A DNA stretch of 64,000 nt from Prunus persica (lineage: Eukaryota; Streptophyta; Magnoliopsida; Rosales; Rosaceae): NCBI RefSeq assembly GCF_000346465.2, contig NC_034010.1:5459394-5523393 (forward strand), in the 5' to 3' direction. The notes beneath the pieces are model-generated. The model ran no database searches. It saw only the letters and a list, made by a program, of their open reading frames with translations, and was not told where the DNA came from. The position numbers and the translations under genes were made by a program. Positions 54,818 to 64,000 of the stretch are shown piece after piece; the first letter of the stretch is position 1, and the number at the start of each line of letters is the position of its first letter.

Positions 54818-56984
54818 CAAAAATGCTACACCACCCAAAACCCAAGAGCTGGGCCGCCACCAATGCAAGATCACAACCGACGAAGAGAAATCAGTAACCA
54901 AAGCTACAAACAGTCGATGGTGATGGACAAGCTACCAAGACTACAAAGAGCACTACTATAATCCAAGCAATAAGTGACACATACACTTTAAAGCATCTCC
55001 AACTCCATAAGTGCCACTAATGATAAACGACGGAAGAGACACCCGTGGAGTCGAATAGCAAATGATGGTGGTGGAGACCATAGGCCGAGACACAACCACC
55101 GATGATTGGTGGAAAATATGCATAGCAAAAACAAACACACAAATATAAAAACAAAGCTGATGCTGCCGAAGTCACCACAGTCGTCACCTCTGCTGCCGTT
55201 GCCGACACAGGGAGGAAGGTCATGTGGGGATTAGTTTTACAACAATTACAACAATTTTATATTAAAATTTACCAAACGGTTTTGACACTGTTTTTTATAC
55301 TAACATCACTTTAAAAATATAGTTTACCAAGGTGTCAGGGGTTCAAAACTAAGACTATTGGTCTGCAAGTAAAAGCTCTTTTCCATTGAGATAGAACTCA
55401 TAGGCTAAGTTAGAAATTGTTGGGTTCAAATAAAAAACACTTCGGGGAAATGATAGTAGGTGTCTTCTCAATATTGACTCATGATGCCATGCATATTCAT
55501 TGAACACTTGTATTCCTATGAAGTACACAATTCATTGATTAGTCATGACTGATTATTTGTTTATAAAGTAAATTAAAATTTTAAATTACATTCTATATAT
55601 ATATAGCATATATATTCTTCCATTTTACTAACAGCCTAATATTTCTTTTCCTTAAGAAAACATGGATTTTTAAAATCAAGTACATTCCAATATACCAACC
55701 AATGGTGATATTCAAATTTTCAAACACTGTTTAGGAAAGTTAATTATTAACGAATGCTAGGTCCTACACTTGTACTTCAAAGTTGAATGGCATATAATAT
55801 AATATTAATTACATGCTTACAATGAATAGTTTTAATACGGTTTTAAAAAATATATATCTTCTTGACTGCGTATGCTATCCTTTGAGTTGTTAAAATTATT
55901 TGGCAGTGTGATTAATTACAAACAAACAATTACTGTTGATATATCAATGTTAGAGGAGGTCCTAAATTCGAATTCCTGCACCCCACCCCATTGATAAAAA
56001 AGAGGTGATTGACTTGTTCAAATTATCTCTACAACTCACAAAATTGGCGTCTCCAATTGAAATCAAAGTCATTCAGATACTATTACATTTCACTCATGAT
56101 AACCCCAGCATTTTGGACATAAACTTCGCAACATCATCATGACATGACATGAGCAGAGACACTAAGATTCCTCTTCTCCAAGGTCGTGTCCATGAGGATC
56201 ATAGAAATTGTTTCTACCTCCACCTGCTAGAAACATTTGTCAAGGCACACACGCAAGCCAACCCACATTGATTCTGCCTTGCCGCAAGGCTAGATGAAAG
56301 AGTACTGATATTTTCACCCCCCTGTTCTATTTCCCCACCCAACCTTATTTTTAAAATTTTAAGGACAAATTCACTCCTTTGTAAAATGGATTCTAAGTAC
56401 TTAGCAACAATTAAGTTGGAATATTAATCAAGATTAATTCAATGGCACAGACTTTCAAAATTTTATTACCTACCAATCACTGGATTTACCTATTTACACG
56501 CCCAGTCCAACTATCTATCCAGCTGTAGTTCGTCTTGCTCTCTCTAACTCTCTTGTGTTGCACACTTCAAGAAGTTTAATTAAAATTTTCTTCGTATGGT
56601 TGGTTAAGAAATAGGGAGATTCACTATTATGAAATGGACTTTAGAAACACACTCAAAGCCCATTTACAATATAACAAAAATGTTTTTAACTTCTTTTAAA
56701 TTACAAAACTGTCATTGATTTCTTAAAACAAACCTAACCCCAAAACCTCATAAAAAAGCCCATACCACTCAATAGGGCATCAAAGTAATTTAATAATCAA
56801 AATTAAATTCAATAGGGCAAAGTTTCATTTTTTGGGTTTGTTTATAGAAATTAAATGGTGTAGGGGTTATTTATAGTTTTAGTGCTAAAAATGGGTATAT
56901 GACTAAATATCTCTATAGGAAACCCATATAAATAGGGAAAAGGGGAAAAAACCCAACCCGAACTTTCCCTTTTCCTTAATGAGA
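54818..56984. other. Gene-poor intergenic DNA up to the assembly gap
   Basis: Degenerate repeats only. 55600-55860 is similar to 61130-61470, upstream of the C2H2 gene (ACATGGATTTT, ACACTTGTACTTCA-AGTTG). 55310-55430 and 55950-56000 resemble old retroelement scraps. Confidence 0.4.
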
Positions 56985-57084
56985 NNNNNNNNNNNNNNNN
57001 NNNNNNNNNNNNNNNNNNNNNNNNNNNNNNNNNNNNNNNNNNNNNNNNNNNNNNNNNNNNNNNNNNNNNNNNNNNNNNNNNNNN
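56985..57084. other. Assembly gap, 100 N
   Basis: Exactly 100 undetermined bases, the convention for a gap of unknown length. Distances across it should not be trusted. Confidence 0.99.
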
Positions 57085-57733
57085 GGTAGAACGGAGACTG
57101 TTTATCTTTCCGGGTCAGTAAGGATGCGGGTTGTTAATGGGTTAATAGGATTGCAAAAGTTTGTGCCGTTGGATTAATCCAACGGATTTCATGAAATTGT
57201 CGCTCACTAGTTAACAGACCTCAGAACATAAAAAAGAATTTGTTTAAATTAATAATTAAAAATATTTTAATAATAATAGTTGGCGGGAAGATAGGATTAT
57301 TGTATTTTTTCAAATTTATAGTGTGTGGGAAGATAAATGTGGATAAGAAAATAGGATAGGAGCAGCACTCTAGACGAAATTATATGGAACCTTTTTTCTT
57401 TTTCTTTTTTTCCAAAATTATGTCTTCCCTGTTTAAAAAAAAAAAAAATCTAATTATATGTCTTCCTTTTTTGTTTTTGTTTTACTCTAATTATATGTCC
57501 TCCTTTTATTATTATTATTATTATTATTTTGGACTCATATACATATATATGAGTATTTGTTTTATGTCTTATTTTGTTTATAATTTTCCATAACTTCTTT
57601 GGCCAAAAAATTGACAAAATCAAGATAAGACATTGAATTAATATTATTGTTATTAAAAGTTATACATAAGTTAGAGATGCATGGAACATCTCATGACTGT
57701 TGAATCACAAAAAAGAAAAAGAAAAAGTTAATA

Positions 57734-58271
57734 GGGTTAATGGTTTTATTAGTCCCTAAAATTTGACCCGATTTGCATTTGAGTACCTCAATTTCCAGAA
57801 AGGTTCCCGTGGTCCTTTAACTTTAGTTTCGTTTGGACAAATGGTCCTACTGTCAATTTTGTTAACTTTTTTTGTTAAATGCAAGGGCAAAATGGTATTT
57901 TTATATTAAAACCAAAAAAATGAATAAAAAATTATATCTTTAAAATAACAATAAAAGAAAATCAAATAAAAAACCAACAAAAAAGAAAAAGAAAACTCAA
58001 GTTTGAGGGGAGTAGAAATCGGGATAGAGGGGGAGGGAGAGAGTATAATTTTAATTTTTTTTGTTTTTTTAATGTTTATTCATATTTTAATCAATTTTGA
58101 TACAAAAATACTATTTTGCCCCTGCACTTAACAGAAAAGTTAACAAAATTGACGGTAGGACCATTTGTCTTAACGAAACTAAAGTTAAAGGACCACGGGA
58201 ACCATTTTGAAAATTGAGGTACTCAAATACAAATCGGTTCTAAATTCAGGGACTAATAAAACAGTTAACCC
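57734..58271. mobile_element. Long-TIR non-autonomous element, about 538 bp
   Basis: The left end GGGTTAATGGTTTTATTAGTCC and the reverse complement of the right end GGGTTAACTGTTTTATTAGTCC start inverted repeats of about 190 bp (shared GGTCCTTTAACTTTAGTTTCG and CAATTTTGTTAACTTTT). The core is A-rich and non-coding. Its outline resembles the element at 49018-49876 but the sequence differs. A target duplication could not be fixed. Confidence 0.7.
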
Positions 58272-60770
58272 TAATATATTATACATAAAACAAGAATTTC
58301 AAACATTGAATTAATATTATTGCTATTATTATTAGTTATTGAGAGAAAATCGATAATTGTATTCATAAATTAGGCACAAGGGTCATCAGCCACAAAGGTA
58401 AATATAAATACCCACTAAGGGATAATACACATATGGAAGTATAGTAACCACATTGGGTTAATCCATATATAAGCCACAAAAGCCCACAAAAATTTTAACA
58501 TAAAAGCAGCATGCATGAACAAGTCAGACGACGAACTCGCCCTTGGACTAACCTGGGCTATAGCCCAGGTGACTTTCTTTTCACCAACCCACCCAAAAAG
58601 TTAAAAACAATGCTAAAAAGTAATTTTTGTAACCAACATGTGTCCATCCTGGCAATTCCCACCGGGTTCAATCAACAAACTACTACAACTTTTGTTTAAA
58701 TATTTAACACACTCCCATATTTATTGCTTCAATATATTATTTTAATACTTTAATTAATATACATTAACATTATATAAATTACTATTTTTGTCAACTCGCA
58801 ATATACTCACTTAAATCATTCAAACTCACTACGTAATAGATTTCTTTCAATTATATATATATATAAATTTCTTTCAATTCTTTTGTGTTAAAATAATATG
58901 TAACATTTTCTAAAGTTTCACTAACAATTTCCATTTTTTATTATTATCAAATTTGTACCAATATCAATAATTTGACTGCATTTCCTAGTTTTTGGATCAC
59001 CAATTCGAAACCATCAAAATTTAGTAGATTTGTATGTAAGGTAAATTTAGCCCACTCAATATTCAAATCCTGAGTCCGTCCCTAATTAGGCATGAATTGG
59101 AGCGCCTAAATCTACCAATACAACTACAACTTTTAAACTCTCACAAGTACAAAATACAAGTAGAGACTAGGAAACAAACAAACACCAAACTCATAAGGAG
59201 TTGATGTAATTATTACAAAATAAGAAAACTGCAAACAAACAACAACAATAAAACCAACAGAGTCACTACTACTGATGCATGGTCGCCTTAGACAGAACAC
59301 AATTTGCAACCACTCACCCTACAACAAAAACCAACCAAAAAATCACATAAGCAAATCTTGGTGTTAAAAAAACAAAAATTCAAAGTAGATATATGCACAA
59401 ATAACCTCCCCACAATTAAATCACAAGTGCAATAGATGGGGAAGGGGAGAAATAAGAAGGGAGAGAAGGAGAGAGGAGGAGGAGGAGGTGTGGCCAAACT
59501 CTTCCTTCCCCTTTGAACACACTGCGCAAAAAAGGTTAAGAGAGAGAAGGGAGGCTTCAGTGCTCAATTAATTTTTCAGTTATTATATTTGAAAAAATAC
59601 TAATAGGCTGTTTTACTGCATAGTTTTTGCAGTTGAGTTTAACATTAAAAAACAGTAATTATTTTTTAATAGAAATGGATATATACAAATTTCAAAAAGG
59701 ATTAAGATTTGTTATCATTGTTCACAATCATACATAGGATTTTAAAAAGGTGTTTTGTTCAACATCAATAGTTATGTGCCACTTTCTCTTAGATTAGCTC
59801 TATGTATAGTTGGGATCCGGATTTTCTATTTGGATTTTTTTGTTATGATCTGTTTGATTTTTATTCTCTACATACCACCTCATTTAAATTTCATTCAAGG
59901 GATTTAAGAGTTGACACGTCACTCATTTTTTATTAGAAAAAAAAAAACAACAATTTGCTTAAAACATGAAATAAAAAGTAATTAAAAAAAAAACTAAAAC
60001 TAAAACTAAAACCCTAAAGCAGGTACGTTCTGCAGCCTCTCTTCTTCTTCATCTTTTTAGTTTTTCATTTTTGCTTTTCAATGTCTTCTTTCTACCCAGT
60101 AACTTATTCAACCCCTTCGATTGTATATATTTTTTTCTTTTTCATATTAAGCTAATTCCCTATAGTAATCGTAAGATAGGATTATGACAATTGGCAAGAA
60201 CTAATTAAGATATGGGATGAAAGAGACTGTGAGGTGGTGTTTACATACAGATGGTCTCCCCTGCTGCCCTTCAGTGCGAGGCATGTGAATGTGCTTAGTG
60301 CCGTTCTTGTTACAAGGATGGTTGGATACCTCTGGTTATTAATAATAAGAAAGTTTAACTTATTATTATCTCTTGTATTATCTTTTTCTTTCAATGAAGT
60401 TTCACTTATCAACAACATAAAACAAGATTTTGCGAAAATGGAAAATGATTCTTGTGGAGCCTTGAAAAGAAGAAGAAGAAGAAAAAAAGGAAAGTTGCCG
60501 GCTTGACGTTGAACTCTTTAGGGTTAGTAATTATCGTTAATTGTTAAGTATGATACAATTCTTTTTTGTTTTTTGTTTTCAATGTGACATGTCAACTTTT
60601 AAACGTTTGGATGAAATTTAAATAAGGTGACATGTGAAAAATAAAATTCAAGCAGATCATGACAGAGAAAATCCAAGCAGAGAATCCGAATTTGATTAGG
60701 AGGGAAAACAACACTTTATCTTTCAATAACTACAAGTATTGTATATTGAATTGATTGATGTAGCGCATGT
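58272..60770. other. Gene-poor intergenic DNA
   Basis: No supported gene. 59430-59500 is a purine-rich GGAGAA/GGAGGA stretch. 59983-60016 reads (AAAACT)n then AAACCCTAAA, telomere-like only by chance length. The frame at 60234-60506 has no recognised domain. Confidence 0.4.
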
Positions 60771-61045
60771 GGATAACCGATGTTAGGCATTTGTTCTAGA
60801 TGAATTTTCAACTATAAGTATTGTTTATTAATTGATGTGGCATGTGGATGACCGATGCTAACATTTGCCCTAGATCAATATCTAGATAGTTGACTTAAAA
60901 GGAATGTATACTGATTTCTATATAATATTCTTGGCTTCCATGCGTGCTCCAACTTATTACCAAGTTTGGTTTTCATGTTAAAAATCCAGTATAAGCTACT
61001 TTAAAAGTCGATGAACTAATTGACACCCATATAAAAACTCAACTC
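60771..61045. repeat. Diverged duplicate of the C2H2 gene promoter region, distal copy
   Basis: Shares with 62205-62480, in order: GATGTGGCA, GTGGA-GACC, GCTAACATTTGCCC, ATATTCTTGG, TTCCATGC, AACTTATTACCAAGT, AATCCAGTATAA, GCTACTT, AAAAGTCGATG. Spacing differs by small indels. Confidence 0.7.
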
Positions 61046-61129
61046 TTTTTACACCCATGGTACTATGGTAGTACGGTACATCCCATGCTAGAGTTTCGAA
61101 GAAAAATACTTAGATTAATTCTGTAGCAT

Positions 61130-61470
61130 ATTCTTCCATTTTCTAACAACCGAATATCTTATAATCGATTAATTTCTTTAAGAAAACATGGATTTTCAAT
61201 AAAAATCATCGCTTATTCTCAACAACAACAAAAAAGAAAAAAAAAATCATGGACTTTTAAATTTTAAAAAAATCAGCATTTAATAGAGTCAATTTTAAAA
61301 AATTCGAACCCTAAATAAGAAAGTTTATCCTCAAAGAATGCTCCATCACACACTTGTACTTCAGAGTTGGAAGGCAAAATTAAGTTGATGTACATACATA
61401 TTAATTCCAGGTTTATAATAATGAATATTTTAATATAATTTAGGAAATAATATCTGTTTTTGATACTACG
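61130..61470. repeat. Duplicate of the sequence near 55600-55860
   Basis: CTTCCATTTT-CTAACA, TTTAAGAAAACATGGATTTT, CACACTTGTACTTCAGAGTTG and AATATTTTAATA-like phrases occur in the same order on the left of the assembly gap. Together with the 60771/62205 pair this indicates repeated duplication around the C2H2 gene. Confidence 0.6.
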
Positions 61471-62204
61471 TTACTCAAGTAACAACTAGTTCTTCACTGT
61501 GTCTGCGTTAATCGCTGCGCTGTAAAAATCATATCTGCAAGTGCTTGATTTTTGGTTGATATTATCTGCATAAATACAACTCACAACCAATTCAAAGTCC
61601 TTGTAATATCTAACGTAATATTCCTTGTAATAAATCGCAGGATTTGTGCTTTCCACACATGGTGCTAAGCAAAACTAGGAAGAAGGGAAAAAGAGTGGAC
61701 TTCGAAACTCTTCAACATGTTAATTTTAATATAAATTAATAGTTAAATTCAAATTCTATGTCTTAATTATTATACTTATGGAAAATCATCTTGTCAACTA
61801 TTTTCCTTTTCAAATTATGTCTTTTAACAATTTTATTAACTAAAGGATATTTTAATGAATTTTAAATGTATACATATATATTATACAAAAAATATTTTAT
61901 TTAATACTACCAAATGTATATTTTTAAACCCAAAAGGAGAGGAAAAGATATTAGGTTGTGACAGTTCGGTATAGTTTATGAACAAATTTTTTTTTGTGTC
62001 AGGGTTAATCATACATATTAGGGTTATTTATTTATTTATTATTAATAAGAAAAACAGGAATCGAAATTAAGATCTCTTCCAATACGGGGATGAGAAGTAT
62101 CCCTGTACTAAGTGCTAGTTGGTCCACACATATTATAGGTTTAAATAGAAGTTATTTTCTCTTATGCATTAATTGTCATGTGCCATGTGAGTTACTTACA
62201 AACT

Positions 62205-62480
62205 CTATGCATCTATTGATCGATGTGGCACACGTGGACGACCATCGCTAACATTTGCCCACTTAATTTCACACCTAACTAGATGGATATGTATATGAAA
62301 TTGACTTTAGAAGGAAAGTCCACTGATTTTCTACAACAACATTCGTGGACTTTGTTTGTAATATTCTTGGTTTCCATGCATGGTGTAACTTATTACCAAG
62401 TATAGTGTCCCTGTTCAAATCCAGTATAAAGCTACTTAAAAAGTCGATGCACTGATTGCCACCTATATGAAAACTTAGTA
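62205..62480. repeat. Diverged duplicate of the C2H2 gene promoter region, proximal copy
   Basis: Lies about 280-560 bp upstream of the ATG at 62763 and repeats the distal block at 60771-61045. It may contain promoter elements of the gene. Confidence 0.7.
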
Positions 62481-62762
62481 TAGAAGGTTGACAAGTATAT
62501 CTGAATAAATTAGCCGGAATTGCATGGTACTTGCAAATTATGGTGAGAATGATATAATTATTGTGGGGGCAAGCTTGGCCATGAAGCCAAATCTCAGGAA
62601 AAGCCTACTCATCGCTTTAATCCTTTGCTATTATAGTGCATATTGCAATAACAAAATGAGATTTCTTTCCAAATATGAACGGTAAGGCATTAACTCAAAC
62701 CCTTAATAAAAAGGAGTTGATGTCCCCAAATCTTTTCATCAAACCTAAAATTTCTATGCAAG

Positions 62763-63797
62763 ATGGCAGAAGAATCCAGAGTAGAACGTCTGAGCTCTAC
62801 TTCTGAGGCTTCTAACATCTCAGCCGCCTCGGATGGCCCACCACCAACACAAAAAGATGGCCCTGAAAATCTTGACCAGAAAATGAAGATGAAATTGAAA
62901 GAGAAAATTGTCATCGATGATTCTGATGACGATGATACTCAACAACCCCGACAACAACCACCGCCACCACCAGTCGTCAGATCATCGTCGTCGCCATCAC
63001 CAAGTTCTCGGCTCCGACTTGATCTGAAGCTTTGCAATGACAACTCTGCTCGTGGGTCAGGGTCGACGTCGAGGCTTGAACTCAGCCTGTTCAACACTTC
63101 GAACCCAGGTTCTTCCAACCCAGGCTCATCAAATCCTGTCTCAAGGTACTCTCAACCCAATGAGACCACAGATGAGAACCCACGTGGCAGTGATGACAAA
63201 AGATCCCAACCTAGGGTTTTCACATGCAACTTTTGCAAGAGGGAGTTCTCTACTTCCCAAGCATTGGGAGGGCATCAAAACGCTCACAAACAAGAGCGCG
63301 CCTTAGCCAAAAGGCGGCAAGGAGGACTTGAAAATATGGGAGGTGTCTTGGGACATTCACCCTTTTCTTATTACAACCCATATTCAAGTTTCTCATCACC
63401 CTCTCTCTATGGATCTTTCAATAGATCTCTTGGGGTTAGGATGGATTCCATGATTCACAAGCCTTCTTATCCATGGTCCTCAACCCCCGGCTTCGGGCGG
63501 TTTGGCCATGGTTCTGGGGCATGGTCATCTAGGGCAGGAGGCCTCCTGAACTTCCAATCCACTATTGATAGGCTCAACTTGGAGGGCCTTCACGCTAATG
63601 CTCCCAGTGGAATATTAGGGCATCCAGGAACCAGTAGCGCTCCAAGGTTTGATCAGGAAATCAGTGCTGTTCGCAACTTTGGTGGTTCGAGTTCGAATTT
63701 TGGAATCAACAGGCCATTCCTTGGTGATCTTATCCGCCGCGAGCCTCCAACATCCGATACCGATGCTGCTGGCCTAGATCTGTCTCTTAAGCTTTAG
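62763..63797 (+). CDS. C2H2 zinc-finger repressor with EAR motifs (ZFP4-like)
   Basis: An intronless frame of 344 residues. One plant-type C2H2 finger ([20 protein letters not shown], then NAHKQER) with the invariant QALGGH lies at about residues 152-175 and binds DNA. It is followed by the RALAKRR basic stretch typical of the ZFP1/3/4/7 subfamily. The C-terminal LDLSLKL is an EAR repression motif that recruits TOPLESS-type corepressors; two further LxLxL segments ([14 protein letters not shown]) occur before the finger. A long Ser/Pro-rich acidic N-terminus makes it longer than the Arabidopsis members. In Arabidopsis this group acts in ABA and light responses and in organ development; the role here is inferred. 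ATG at 62763 is the first in frame. Confidence 0.9.
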   Translation: MAEESRVERLSSTSEASNISAASDGPPPTQKDGPENLDQKMKMKLKEKIVIDDSDDDDTQQPRQQPPPPPVVRSSSSPSPSSRLRLDLKLCNDNSARGSGSTSRLELSLFNTSNPGSSNPGSSNPVSRYSQPNETTDENPRGSDDKRSQPRVFTCNFCKREFSTSQALGGHQNAHKQERALAKRRQGGLENMGGVLGHSPFSYYNPYSSFSSPSLYGSFNRSLGVRMDSMIHKPSYPWSSTPGFGRFGHGSGAWSSRAGGLLNFQSTIDRLNLEGLHANAPSGILGHPGTSSAPRFDQEISAVRNFGGSSSNFGINRPFLGDLIRREPPTSDTDAAGLDLSLKL

Positions 63798-64000
63798 ATT
63801 TATCATTGTTTGCTGTTGTTGTTTTTTATTTAAATTCATGTAGTACACAGTGCGTGATTTGAATTTGATTAGATCTTAGGTTTTTGTTGTTGTTTGTATT
63901 TCCATCCACAGATCTTTTGTATTGTTATGAAAATGTTGAATAAAAATAGTCGATGTGTTTGTACATGTATTTGATTGGGTTTTAATTTTTTAAATTTTTT
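63798..64000. other. 3' UTR of the C2H2 gene
   Basis: T-rich trailer with AATAAA-like AATAAAAAT near 63940, a possible polyadenylation signal. Confidence 0.45.

Noticed and set aside
54539..55223. Reverse-strand hydrophobic ORFs
   Set aside because: They come from a two-unit tandem duplication and have no recognisable domain or splice context.
59983..60016. Telomere-like repeats
   Set aside because: Units are AAAACT, with a single AAACCCTAAA; this is too short and impure for interstitial telomere DNA.
60234..60506. 90-codon ORF with Arg/Lys-rich end
   Set aside because: The end is a GAA/AGA repeat translation and the rest matches no family I know.
1..64000. CRISPR arrays, operons, bacterial-type signals or viral genes
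   Set aside because: None seen; the DNA is plant nuclear with spliced genes, and direct repeats are transposon or microsatellite in nature.

Overview
The window is nuclear DNA from a flowering plant. It has AT-rich intergenic DNA, GT-AG introns, abundant transposable-element debris and plant-only gene families (phytocystatin, LRK10L receptor kinases, type I MADS, EAR-motif C2H2 factor). The repeats and the cystatin pair fit a rosaceous tree such as Prunus, but this is inference. A run of exactly 100 N (56985-57084) marks an assembly gap. All calls come from reading the sequence; no search was run.

Layout. 1-1.6 kb: remains of two Ty1-copia elements. 2.8 kb: part of an LTR carrying a 5S-rRNA-like segment (Cassandra-type TRIM). 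4.9-6.1 kb: a three-exon secreted two-domain phytocystatin. 7.0-8.6 kb (minus): an intronless, 3'-truncated SPT5 copy. 9.2-9.6 kb: a second, short cystatin that has lost both its signal-peptide reading frame and its C-terminal domain. 10.4-12.2 kb and 20.1-21.7 kb: two copies of a duplicated block made of a decayed cystatin exon 3 plus a reverse-strand receptor-kinase pseudogene. Between them lie two apparently intact LRK10L-type receptor kinases (13.2-15.5 and 16.4-18.8 kb). 22.6-27.1 kb (minus): a six-exon NC2-alpha (DRAP1) corepressor gene.

27.9-36 kb is repeat-rich. It holds a 1.07-kb terminal-inverted-repeat element and a foldback repeat family. One foldback copy is split by a 2.1-kb Harbinger-like element that has captured part of a ribosomal protein L28 gene. 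Next comes a broken gene for the RNA polymerase I/III subunit RPAC2 with a Mutator-type MITE in its second intron. 37.5-38.9 kb: a mitochondrial ribosomal protein (mS41/IGR motif). 40.1-40.7 kb: an AGL62-like MADS gene. 42.4-44.7 kb: a BED-finger hAT transposase-like gene with a changed catalytic region. 45.9-46.25 kb: an inverted partial copy of the mS41 5' end. 46.8-53.8 kb: a seven-exon ZNF830-like zinc-finger gene whose 4-kb third intron contains a Mutator-like TIR element and a truncated LINE. 54-62.7 kb: gene-poor DNA with the gap, a second long-TIR element and duplicated upstream sequence. 62.8-63.8 kb: an intronless EAR-motif C2H2 transcription factor.

The genes do not form one pathway. 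What unites the window is duplication and transposition: tandem cystatin and kinase expansion, a retrocopy, gene capture by a DNA transposon, and several elements whose target-site duplications can still be read.
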